From assembly GCA_030840515.1 (NCBI GenBank), contig JAVEEJ010000311.1, positions 1 through 15,795 on the forward strand: 15,795 nucleotides of DNA. Reading direction: 5' to 3'. This document shows, in pieces, positions 1-6,697 of this stretch. Every line of letters begins with the position of its first letter. Positions within the stretch are counted from its first letter, which is position 1. Source of the stretch: Frankiaceae bacterium. Its GTDB lineage: Bacteria; Actinomycetota; Actinomycetes; JAVEEJ01. The notes beneath the pieces are model-generated. The model was given only the letters and a program-made list of their open reading frames with translations. It was not told the origin of the DNA and ran no database searches. A program made the position numbers and the translations under genes.

Positions 1-10
1 GTTGTCGGAC

Positions 11-18
11 CCTCCTCC
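11..18 (-). promoter_or_regulatory. Shine-Dalgarno of a gene starting left of the window
   Basis: On the minus strand this reads GGAGGAGG, followed by 10 bases up to the window edge. That is the right distance for a start codon at or just beyond base 1, so a divergent minus-strand gene probably begins outside the window. This is inference from the motif alone. Confidence 0.35.
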
Positions 19-33
19 TAGCGTCACTCCCAG

Positions 34-52
34 GACCGGTGCCAGGCCGGTC
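34..52. promoter_or_regulatory. Short inverted repeat before the first gene
   Basis: GACCGG (34-39) and CCGGTC (47-52) are perfect reverse complements separated by 7 bases. The repeat lies between the putative divergent ribosome binding sites and directly before the one at 54-60. It could be an operator or an RNA hairpin. A six-pair stem can arise by chance in DNA this GC-rich. Confidence 0.3.
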
Positions 53-53
53 A

Positions 54-60
54 GAGGAGG
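54..60 (+). promoter_or_regulatory. Ribosome binding site that sets the first start
   Basis: GAGGAGG lies five bases before the GTG at 66. This favours 66 as the start over the upstream in-frame ATG at 39, which has no such site. Confidence 0.7.
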
Positions 61-65
61 TTGAC

Positions 66-254
66 GTGCTGGTCGACTGCGACACGTGCACGGTCCGCGG
101 CGATGGCTGCGCCGACTGCGTGGTCACCGTGCTGCTCGGCATGCCCGCTGTGCTCGAGCTCGACGACGACGAGCGGCGGGCTCTCGACGCGCTCGCCGAC
201 TCCGGGCTGGTGCCGCCGCTGCGGCTGCGCCCCGACGAACGGGCGACCGGCTGA
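66..254 (+). CDS. Small conserved actinobacterial protein, 62 aa
   Basis: Function unknown. The N-terminus holds four cysteines in a C-x2-C-x6-C-x2-C arrangement (CDTC, then CADC), which could bind a metal. An acidic stretch (ELDDDERRALDAL) follows, and the C-terminal part ends in a PPLRLRP motif. Small proteins of this type recur in actinobacteria, to my recollection near division or envelope genes. The GTG at 66 is chosen because GAGGAGG sits five bases upstream. It lies 88 bases before sepH on the same strand and may be cotranscribed with it. The Cys pairs would suit a small zinc ribbon-like fold, but that is inference. The reading frame is secure; the role is not. Confidence 0.75.
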   Translation: MLVDCDTCTVRGDGCADCVVTVLLGMPAVLELDDDERRALDALADSGLVPPLRLRPDERATG

Positions 255-330
255 CCCGCGCGTCACTTGTGGCCACCCGGCACTGCCCCTGAGGATGGGC
301 ACCAAGATCCGCGCCGGTGGGCGCGGGCCG

Positions 331-340
331 GGAGGAGGAG
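331..340 (+). promoter_or_regulatory. Ribosome binding site of sepH
   Basis: GGAGGAGGAG ends two bases before the GTG at 343; the GGAGG copy at 331-335 is seven bases away. It fixes the sepH start well downstream of the long open frame that begins near base 61. Confidence 0.75.
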
Positions 341-342
341 CC

Positions 343-1098
343 GTGCGCCAGCTGCGCGTCGTCGGGGTCAGCACCGACGGCAAGCACCTGAGCCTCGCGC
401 CCTCGTTGCGTGCCGAGCCCACCCACAAGGTCGCCATCGACGACACGCTGCGCGCGGCCCTGCGCGGGGACGTCGTCGGGCCGGGGGCGCCGGTGGAGAG
501 CGCGCTCAGCCCCCGAGAGATCCAGGCCAGGCTCCGCGCCGGTGAGACACCGGAGGCGCTGGCCAAGGCCGCCGGCGTACCCGTCTCCCGCATCCAGCGC
601 TACTCAGGCCCGGTCGAGTCCGAGCGCGCCCGGGTGGTGGACCAGGCCCGCAGCACGCGCATGACCCGGGCCCGCAACGGCCTGTCGGCCGTCCCGCTCG
701 GGCTCGCCGTCGACGCCGCGCTCGCGACTACCGCCGGGGTGCGCTTCGACACCATCGACTGGACCGCTCGCCGACGCGGCGACGGCGGGTGGGTGGTCAC
801 CCTGACCTGGGCCGGGCGTGGCGGCACTCGTCACGCCGACTGGCTGTGGGTCTCGTCGGCGAAGACGCTGACCCCGCTCGACAGCGCGGCCAGCCGGATG
901 GGGCACGTCGCCCCCTTGGAGGGAGCGCCGCCGCCGCCACGCCGCCGCTCGGTCTCCGCCAAGAAGGCCCCGGCCAAGAAGGCCCCCGCGAGAAGGGCGA
1001 CCGCGAAGAAAGCAACGAAGAAGGCGACCGCGAAGAAGACGATTGCGAAGAAGGCAGCAAAGAAGCCCGCGAAGAAGGCCGCGCCGGCCCGACGGTGA
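343..1098 (+). CDS. sepH: Septation protein SepH (DUF3071 family), 251 aa
   Basis: SepH homologue, the actinobacterial division factor known from Streptomyces and Mycobacterium to bind FtsZ and promote its assembly. The N-terminal domain (about residues 1-55) begins VRQLRVVGVSTDGKHL. A helix-turn-helix-like segment follows at about 55-89 (LSPREIQARLRAGETPEALA, then VSRIQRYSGPV); in the family this segment is needed for function. A second conserved part (about 100-195) contains the SAVPLGLAVDAAL and WLWVSSAKTLTPLD stretches. The C-terminus (205-251) is a lysine/alanine/proline-rich tail. The protein is shorter than Streptomyces SepH (about 340 aa, from memory) because the linker is reduced. 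The GTG at 343 is supported by its ribosome binding site. Its stop overlaps the next start (GTGA), which implies translational coupling. Confidence 0.9.
   Translation: MRQLRVVGVSTDGKHLSLAPSLRAEPTHKVAIDDTLRAALRGDVVGPGAPVESALSPREIQARLRAGETPEALAKAAGVPVSRIQRYSGPVESERARVVDQARSTRMTRARNGLSAVPLGLAVDAALATTAGVRFDTIDWTARRRGDGGWVVTLTWAGRGGTRHADWLWVSSAKTLTPLDSAASRMGHVAPLEGAPPPPRRRSVSAKKAPAKKAPARRATAKKATKKATAKKTIAKKAAKKPAKKAAPARR
955..1095 (+). repeat. Lysine-rich repeat tract in the sepH tail
   Basis: This tract holds imperfect repeats of codons for A-K-K-A-P/T within sepH residues 205-251, with about 20 lysines and 5 arginines. The DNA is AAG/GCC-rich and purine-skewed compared with the flanking sequence. 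It resembles histone H1-like tails of actinobacterial DNA-binding proteins. It may help nonspecific binding to DNA or acidic surfaces and is likely to vary in length between strains. Confidence 0.75.
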
Positions 1099-1817
1099 TC
1101 GCTCTCCCGCCGCGCTTCGCGCTCGCCCTGGCCGCACTCGCCGTGGCGCTCACCGGCTGCAGCCACAGTGGATCCAACGGCCAGAACCCGACCCCCGACG
1201 GCGTGCTGGCCGTCGAGCGCGCGATCCCGCCACTGGAGAACGCGCGCACCGCGGTCGGCGGAGTGCTCGACGGGCTGCTGTCCGCCGCCGAGGCTGTGGA
1301 CGCACGCGACGAGGTGGGGGCCCGGGGGGACCGCTCCGGCATGCGCGCCCTGGTCAGCGCGCACCCGTTCAGCGTCGCCCAGCTCGACGCCGCAGCTGTC
1401 GCAGCTCCGCACGGCGCGCAGAGCTACACCGAAGCGGTCCGGGTGCTGACCGGCGCGGCCGCCACCGCGCGCCTTCCCGGCCCGCAGCAGGCGGCGCTCA
1501 CCCGAGTCGTCGGGGCCGCGCGTGCAGAGGCTGCCGCCGACACCGAGCTCGCCCGGATCGCGAGCTACTTCTGGCCCCGCTACCGCCGGCTCGCCAACCT
1601 GCAGGCCAAGTGGCTCGAGCGGGCGCGCGGCGGCTGGTATCGCAACACCAAGGAGAGCGCCGACGCGTACGCCGTTCTCACGTCACAGGCCAGGCCCCCC
1701 GTGCAGACGGCACGCGCCCAGCTCGAAGTCGCCGCGACAGCACGCCAGCGAGCCACCGAGGCTTACGCCGCGGCGGTGACGGCCTTCAGGCAGGTGCCTT
1801 CCACGCCCACGGGATGA
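1095..1817 (+). CDS. Secreted lipoprotein of unknown function, 240 aa
   Basis: The N-terminus is a type II signal peptide: Arg7, a hydrophobic stretch at 8-19, then the lipobox L-T-G-C with Cys22 as the lipidation site. The mature part begins with a Gly/Ser/Asn-rich linker. The rest looks almost wholly alpha-helical and alanine-rich, with a central YFWPRYRRLANLQAKWLERA segment and a C-terminal helix that could form a coiled coil. I recognise no enzyme motif. The GTG start overlaps the sepH stop by four bases, and the next gene starts 16 bases after its stop. It therefore belongs to the sepH run and probably sits on the outer face of the membrane. A role alongside division or wall synthesis is suggested only by context. 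Confidence 0.8.
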   Translation: MIALPPRFALALAALAVALTGCSHSGSNGQNPTPDGVLAVERAIPPLENARTAVGGVLDGLLSAAEAVDARDEVGARGDRSGMRALVSAHPFSVAQLDAAAVAAPHGAQSYTEAVRVLTGAAATARLPGPQQAALTRVVGAARAEAAADTELARIASYFWPRYRRLANLQAKWLERARGGWYRNTKESADAYAVLTSQARPPVQTARAQLEVAATARQRATEAYAAAVTAFRQVPSTPTG

Positions 1818-1833
1818 CGCCGCGCGACCTACG

Positions 1834-3219
1834 ATGACGCCCATGTCGGTCCCAGCGGGCGCTCCCGCCCCCCGCTGGCTGGTCGGAGCAGTCGCCGTAC
1901 TCGTCGCCTCCAATGTCGCCGTCGCCGGTGGCGTCGTCGTCGACCGCACCGAGAGCCGCCTGGCGCCGAGGCAAGGGCCGGTAGCCGGTGCTCACGTTGC
2001 CGCCCGCGCCGCGATCGGCGCCGACACGCAGGAGGTCCAGCGCGCCGTCATCGCGCTGCTCGGCCGCCGGGCGACCGCGGTGCGCCGGCACGACATCACC
2101 AGCTTCATGGCCACCGTCGACCCGCTGGCGCCCCAGGCGTTCAAGGCCGCCCAGCGCTCATCGGCCCTAGCGCTGCGCGTCGTGCCGTTGAGCAGCTGGA
2201 CCTACGAGCTCGATCCTGACAAGGCGCACGACCTGCCCGCGGACCGGGTGCCGCGCTATGGCGGAGCGGCCACCTGGTCGCCGGATGTGCTCCTGAGCTA
2301 TCAGATCGCGGGGTTCGACCCGCAGCCGACGGTGGACGAGATCTACCCGACCTTCGTCCAGCGGTCGGGCCAGTGGTACCTCGGCGCCGTCGACGACCTG
2401 GTCTCCTCGGGGCTGACCACGCAGAAGGGTCCCTGGGACTTCGGTCCATTGCTCGTCACCCGCACTCGCTCCAGCATCGTCTTCGGGCACAAGGGGTCGA
2501 CCGCGCTGGCTCGGCTGGTGGGCGGCGAGATCGACCGCGCGGTGCCACGGGTCGACGCGGTGTGGAGGCGGCCGTGGGCGCACAAGGCCGTGGTGATCCT
2601 GCCCGCGACGCAGCAGGAGCTCGAGACGCTCATCGACGAGCCCAACCTCGACCAGATCGCAGCGGTCGCGACGGCCGAGTCCGCAGCCCGCGCGGACGGA
2701 ACCCAGCAGGCGCCCGTAGGTGACCGCGTGATGGTCAACCCGAAGAACTTCCGCGAGCTCGGCCCCCTCGGTCGCCGAGTCGTGCTCACCCACGAGCTGA
2801 CCCACATCGCGACCCGCAGCTCCACGGCCGGCGGAGTGCCGAGCTGGCTGGTCGAAGGATTCGCCGACTACGTCGGCTATCTCGGCGCCGGCGTCCCGGT
2901 CAAGGTGGCTGCCTCCGAGCTCGCCGACGACCTCGACAACGGCACGAAGCTCAAGGGCCTGCCGACCGACGACGACTTCGAGGCCACCAACCCCGACCTC
3001 GCGCAGGCCTACGAAGGCGCCTGGCTGGCCAACCGGCTGATCGCCGAGCGGGTGGGCCCCACCGGGCTCGCCGCGCTCTACGCCGCGGTCGGTCGTGAGG
3101 CGTCCCAGGGTGCCGATGTCGACGAGGTGGTCTCGGCCGCCCTGGAGGCGACCGTGAAGCTGACGCTGCCCGAGTTCACCGCCGCGTGGCGCAGCTACGT
3201 CCGGCGCCAGCTGCGATGA
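1834..3219 (+). CDS. Membrane-anchored HExxH metallopeptidase with NTF2-like domain, 461 aa
   Basis: An N-terminal hydrophobic segment (about 15-34) acts as an uncleaved signal-anchor or signal peptide. Residues about 62-195 look like a SnoaL/NTF2-like domain (EVQRAVIALLGRRATAVRRH, later SGQWYLGAVDDL). The C-terminal half is a gluzincin-type peptidase of the 'peptidase MA-like' group. It has the zinc motif H320-E321-L-T-H324 and a downstream third ligand, probably E341 in PSWLVEGFADYVGY. The catalytic side probably faces outside the cell. ATG 1834 is used; ATG 1843 is an equally possible start, and neither has a strong ribosome binding site. The end overlaps the next gene by four bases. Substrate unknown; wall-linked or secreted proteins are plausible. 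Confidence 0.8.
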   Translation: MTPMSVPAGAPAPRWLVGAVAVLVASNVAVAGGVVVDRTESRLAPRQGPVAGAHVAARAAIGADTQEVQRAVIALLGRRATAVRRHDITSFMATVDPLAPQAFKAAQRSSALALRVVPLSSWTYELDPDKAHDLPADRVPRYGGAATWSPDVLLSYQIAGFDPQPTVDEIYPTFVQRSGQWYLGAVDDLVSSGLTTQKGPWDFGPLLVTRTRSSIVFGHKGSTALARLVGGEIDRAVPRVDAVWRRPWAHKAVVILPATQQELETLIDEPNLDQIAAVATAESAARADGTQQAPVGDRVMVNPKNFRELGPLGRRVVLTHELTHIATRSSTAGGVPSWLVEGFADYVGYLGAGVPVKVAASELADDLDNGTKLKGLPTDDDFEATNPDLAQAYEGAWLANRLIAERVGPTGLAALYAAVGREASQGADVDEVVSAALEATVKLTLPEFTAAWRSYVRRQLR

Positions 3220-4460
3220 GCTCCCCGAGGATGGTGGCTCTGGTCAGCGGCCTGCTGCTCAGCGCGGCGCTGGGCGTCGTACTCGCCGCCACCACTCCCT
3301 GGCGCCCGTTGGGGGATGCGAGTACGCCGACTCCGGTGGACTGGCAACGCGACTTCAGCGCCGCCGAGCACGCCCGCGAACAGGCCTTCCACTCGGCGGT
3401 GCGACCTCCCGCATACCTGGGGCTGGCGCTCGCGTTGCTCGCGGTGGCGATGCTCGGCTTCACCCCGTGGGGCGCGCGCCTCGTGGACCGGATCTCGCGG
3501 CCGCTCGGCGGGTGGTGGGGCTGGCGCGTGCTGCTCGCGGTGCTGGTCTTCGCGCTGGTCCAGCGACTGGTCACGCTCCCCACCTCGATCCGCGCGGAGC
3601 AGGTGCTGCGCGACTACGGCCTGTCGACCCAGTCGTGGGGGACCTGGGCAGCCGACATGGGCAAGGGCATGGGCGTGTCCGTCGTCATCACCTCGCTCGG
3701 GTTGCTGCCGCTGGTCTGGGTGGCGCGGCGACTGCCGGATTGGTGGTGGGCACCAGCGGCCGTGGGCTCCGCGCTCCTCGTGCTGGTGGTGTCGTTCGGC
3801 TACCCCGTGGTGATCGAGCCGCTGTTCAACAAGTTCACGCCACTCCCTGCGGGGGAGCTGCGCACCTCGCTGCTCGATCTCGCGGCACAGGACCACGTGA
3901 AGGTCGACCAGGTGCTGGTCGCCGATGCGTCCCGGAGGACGAACTCGCTCAACGCCTACGTGTCGGGGTTCGGAGCCACCAAGCGGATCGTCGTCTACGA
4001 CACCCTGCTGACCCAGGCAACGCCGCAGGAGGTGCGACTGGTCGTCGCGCACGAGCTCGGGCACGCGAAGCGCAAGGACGTGCTGCACGGCACGCTGATC
4101 GGCGCGCTGGCCGGAGCTGCGGGCCTGTGCCTGCTGGGTGCGGTGCTCGGCCGGCGGATGGGCGACCCGCGCACGGTGCCGCTGCTGTTGGCGATCATCG
4201 CCTTCGCCGGGTTCGCGATCAGCCCGCTCATGCAGCTCGTGTCGCGACACGTCGAGGCGCGCGCCGACGTGCACTCTCTCGACCTGACGCATGACCCGAC
4301 GACGTTCATCGCCTCCGAGCGGCGGCTCGCGATGACCAACCTCAGCGACCTCGACCCCAACCCGCTGATCTACGCGCTGTTCGCCAGCCACCCCACCGGG
4401 CCGCAGCGCATCGCGACCGCGCGCGACTGGGCGCTCGCGCATCATGTCCCCGCTCCGTGA
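3216..4460 (+). CDS. M48 family integral membrane metallopeptidase (Ste24/CAAX protease-like), 414 aa
   Basis: A membrane zinc peptidase of the Ste24 type. The N-terminal half has several transmembrane helices (about 5-26, 66-85, 103-122, 153-170, 178-198), as in the M48 N-terminal region. The signature RRTNSLNAYVSGFGATKRIV (240-259) precedes the zinc site H279-E280-L-G-H283; the third ligand is probably E347 in HVEARADVHSL. Two more helices lie at about 297-345. Related eukaryotic enzymes cut prenylated proteins; bacterial members are generally tied to membrane protein quality control. I chose ATG 3216, which gives an ATGA overlap with the previous gene, over the GTG at 3186. The stop overlaps the next start (GTGA). 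This is the second HExxH enzyme in the run. Confidence 0.9.
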   Translation: MSSPRMVALVSGLLLSAALGVVLAATTPWRPLGDASTPTPVDWQRDFSAAEHAREQAFHSAVRPPAYLGLALALLAVAMLGFTPWGARLVDRISRPLGGWWGWRVLLAVLVFALVQRLVTLPTSIRAEQVLRDYGLSTQSWGTWAADMGKGMGVSVVITSLGLLPLVWVARRLPDWWWAPAAVGSALLVLVVSFGYPVVIEPLFNKFTPLPAGELRTSLLDLAAQDHVKVDQVLVADASRRTNSLNAYVSGFGATKRIVVYDTLLTQATPQEVRLVVAHELGHAKRKDVLHGTLIGALAGAAGLCLLGAVLGRRMGDPRTVPLLLAIIAFAGFAISPLMQLVSRHVEARADVHSLDLTHDPTTFIASERRLAMTNLSDLDPNPLIYALFASHPTGPQRIATARDWALAHHVPAP

Positions 4461-5581
4461 CGCGGACCCTGGTCGTCACCAACGACTTCCCCCCGCGGCC
4501 CGGCGGAATCCAGGCCTTCGTGCAGGCGCTCGTGGAGCGACTGCCCCCCGCGGACGTCCTCGTCTACACGTCGAGCTGGAGTGGTGACAGCGAGTACGAC
4601 GCGCGCCAGCCTTTCGAGGTGCGCCGGGCACGCACGTCGATGCTGCTGCCGACCCCGGGTGTGGCGCGTGCGCTGGCTCGCGTCGTGCAGGACGAGGACA
4701 TCAGCTCCGTCTGGTTCGGCGCAGCGGCCCCGCTGGGTCTGCTCGCGCCGCGACTCCGCGAGGCGGGGGCGCGCCGCCTGGTCGCGACGACTCACGGCCA
4801 CGAGGCGGGATGGGCCGCCCTGCCGGGCGCCCGGTCCCTGTTGCGGCGGATCGCGAGGCACGTCGATGTGATGACCTACCTCGGTGACTACACGTGCGCT
4901 CGGCTGGCGCGCGCCGTCGGCCCACACACACGGCTCGAACGGCTCGCGCCCGGGGTGGACGCGGCCGTGTTCCGTCCGGATCCCGACGGCCGGCGAGCAG
5001 TCCGAGAGCGCGTCGGGCTGAGCGGGCGACCGATCATCGTCTGCGTCAGCCGACTGGTGGCGCGCAAGGGGCAGGACGTGCTGATCAGCGCGTTGCCCTC
5101 GATCCGCGAGCAGGTGCCCGACGCAGCACTCCTGGTCGTGGGCGAGGGCCCCTACCGCCGGCAGCTCGAGCGGCTCGCCGCCGAGCGCGGGGTCGAGGGG
5201 GACGTGGTCTTCACCGGATCCCTGCCCTGGGCCGAGCTGCCGGACTACTTCGCGGCAGGCGACGTCTTCGCGATGCCGTGCCGGACCCGGCGTCGTGGCC
5301 TCGACGTCGAGGGGCTCGGCATCGTCTACCTGGAGGCGTCCGCGACCGGCCTTCCCGTCGTCGCCGGCGACAGCGGGGGAGCGCCCGACGCCGTGCTGGA
5401 GGGCGTGACCGGAACAGTGGTCGACGGTCGCTCGGTGGAGGCGGTGCGGGATTCCGTCGTCGGCTATCTGACCGATCCGGATCGCGCTCGGGCCGCGGGA
5501 GCAGCAGGCCGTGAGTGGGTGCAGCGGGAGTGGACCTGGGAGGGTTCCGCGGCCCGGCTCACGGAGCTGCTTCGGCCCTGA
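4457..5581 (+). CDS. pimB: GT4 mannosyltransferase, PimB' type, 374 aa
   Basis: Predicted GDP-mannose-dependent enzyme that adds the second mannose (alpha-1,6) to phosphatidylinositol monomannoside at the cytoplasmic face of the membrane. It has a GT-B fold. The N-terminal acceptor loop is NDFPPRPGGIQAF (9-21) and a THGHE motif lies at 112-116. The nucleotide-sugar site includes SRLVARKGQD (198-207). The retaining GT4 motif EGLGIVYLE gives E285 and E293, preceded by PCRTRRRGLDV, which is typical of PimB'. Length matches the family. It starts on a GTG overlapping the upstream stop and closes the left-hand run. Its last 23 bases overlap the end of the convergent PAP2 gene. A related GT4 with another lipid acceptor cannot be excluded. 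Confidence 0.85.
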   Translation: MTRTLVVTNDFPPRPGGIQAFVQALVERLPPADVLVYTSSWSGDSEYDARQPFEVRRARTSMLLPTPGVARALARVVQDEDISSVWFGAAAPLGLLAPRLREAGARRLVATTHGHEAGWAALPGARSLLRRIARHVDVMTYLGDYTCARLARAVGPHTRLERLAPGVDAAVFRPDPDGRRAVRERVGLSGRPIIVCVSRLVARKGQDVLISALPSIREQVPDAALLVVGEGPYRRQLERLAAERGVEGDVVFTGSLPWAELPDYFAAGDVFAMPCRTRRRGLDVEGLGIVYLEASATGLPVVAGDSGGAPDAVLEGVTGTVVDGRSVEAVRDSVVGYLTDPDRARAAGAAGREWVQREWTWEGSAARLTELLRP

Positions 5582-6533
5582 CGTCGGAGGTTGTGCGGTC
5601 GGCGCGAGCCCACACTCTGCGCAGCACGACGAACGCGATGATTGCGTAGGCCCAGCCCATGAGGATGTCGAAGGCGAAGTGCTCGCCGCCGTAGATGAGC
5701 ACGAACGCCATGGCGGGCGGGTAGGCCGCGAGCAGGGCACGCACAGGTCGGCGTACTCGATTCCAGAAGAACAACGCAAGCAGCATCGGCAGGGCGGCGT
5801 GCAGGCTCGGCAGGGCAGCCACCGGGTTGGACAGCGCGTTTCCCTGGCCGGGGAGGACCGGGCCGTGGGACTGCAGGGCGGCGGCGTGCAGGGTGGCTCC
5901 GACCGTGCGGACCACCTCCGGCGTGCGATGGGTGTAGCTCGCGAGCCAAGGGGGCGCTGCGGGGTAGATGAAGTAGGTCGCGAAGGCCGCGAGTACGACG
6001 CACAACACGAGGTTGCGGTAGCGGCGGAAGGTGCGCTCGTTCGTCAGCCACAGCACGGCCAGGGTGACCAGAGTGACGACGAAGTGGCTCAGGTAGACCG
6101 TGGAGACGATGTGGTCGTACCAGCTCGGCGTGCCTCTCCACAGCTGGTCCTGCAGGACGTTGCTGAGCGTGCTGCCGCCGCTGAGCAGCTTGTCGATGGC
6201 GAGCTGCGGGTCGTAGTGCACCACGGTGTTGACGTTGTCGGCGCGGCCTCGGAGGTAGTCGTAGGAGGCGAGGATCACCAGCAGGGGCACCCAGTCGCGG
6301 ACCACTCCGCGGAGCCAGTGCCGCGGGCGCCGAAGGGTGGGGACGAGCAGGCCGAGCATGATGGCGACGAACATCTTGATGGTCTTGAGCGGCGCGCCGT
6401 AGCGGGCGGTGTAGGCGAGCAGCGCCGCGGAGTAGACGACGCCCGCGCCCACCTCGAGCCAGGGGAACCGCCAACGCCTGCCGTCAAACGTCGCCGCGAC
6501 CGCGTCGTCGTGATCGACGGTCTCGGCGTCCAT
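5559..6533 (-). CDS. PAP2-superfamily membrane phosphatase (PAP2_3, Aur1-like), 324 aa
   Basis: A polytopic membrane enzyme with about six helices (roughly 27-42, 52-66, 82-95, 143-163, 174-190, 246-258, 270-281, 291-305; some may be partial). The phosphatase signature is present as LPSLH (241-245, H245) and GGEHFAFD (282-289, H285 and D289), with the YPAAPPWLA segment (190-198) common to inositol phosphorylceramide synthase-like actinobacterial members. The first PAP2 motif (KX6RP) is not clear, as is usual in this subgroup. It likely removes or transfers a phosphate or phosphoinositol group at the outer membrane leaflet. It lies 50 bases after the small ORF behind pilT and could be read from the pilT promoter. 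It ends inside the convergent pimB' gene. ATG 6533 has only a weak ribosome binding site. Confidence 0.82.
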   Translation of the reverse strand: MDAETVDHDDAVAATFDGRRWRFPWLEVGAGVVYSAALLAYTARYGAPLKTIKMFVAIMLGLLVPTLRRPRHWLRGVVRDWVPLLVILASYDYLRGRADNVNTVVHYDPQLAIDKLLSGGSTLSNVLQDQLWRGTPSWYDHIVSTVYLSHFVVTLVTLAVLWLTNERTFRRYRNLVLCVVLAAFATYFIYPAAPPWLASYTHRTPEVVRTVGATLHAAALQSHGPVLPGQGNALSNPVAALPSLHAALPMLLALFFWNRVRRPVRALLAAYPPAMAFVLIYGGEHFAFDILMGWAYAIIAFVVLRRVWARADRTTSDVRAEAAP

Positions 6534-6583
6534 AGCGGCCGATTCTCACGTACGCAGCTGCGGCGGCCTGCAGTGGCTGTGGT

Positions 6584-6697
6584 TCAGAGGGCTTGACGCA
6601 CCAAGTCGACGAAGCCGTAGCCGAGCGCGGCGAGCACGCCGAGCAGCGCAGCCGCCATCAGCGTCCGCTCCAGGCCGGCGATGAAGCGTGGGTTCAT
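6584..6697 (-). CDS. 37-aa single-pass membrane microprotein coupled to pilT
   Basis: Its ATG (6695-6697) overlaps the pilT stop (6694-6696) as ATGA on the minus strand, the classic layout of translational coupling. The product begins MNPRFIAGLERTLM, continues with a hydrophobic alanine/leucine/glycine stretch at about 12-30, and ends FVDLVRQAL. Positive charges (R4, R11) precede the hydrophobic segment, so the N-terminus should lie in the cytoplasm with one membrane span. An AGGGT sequence just before the ATG is a weak ribosome binding site. Below usual gene-calling length. No family recognised. Coupling to the retraction ATPase suggests a role at the inner-membrane pilus base, but that is inference. 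A chance small open frame is the alternative. Confidence 0.6.
   Translation of the reverse strand: MNPRFIAGLERTLMAAALLGVLAALGYGFVDLVRQAL

Noticed and set aside
61..342. Extending sepH upstream to the start of its open frame near base 61
   Set aside because: It would overlap the whole small conserved gene in another frame and ignore the strong GGAGGAGGAG site before the GTG at 343.
955..1095. A CRISPR-like or minisatellite array
   Set aside because: The repeats are in-frame lysine/alanine codons of the sepH tail, imperfect and without spacers.
4442..5779. A long minus-strand open frame of about 445 codons opposite pimB'
   Set aside because: Its translation is Arg/Pro/His-rich without motifs, and the + strand frame is an unmistakable GT4. 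High-GC DNA commonly leaves antisense frames open.
5511..6596. A + strand open frame of about 361 codons opposite the PAP2 gene
   Set aside because: Low-complexity Gly/Arg/Val/Glu-rich translation; the minus strand has the PAP2 catalytic motifs and membrane helices.
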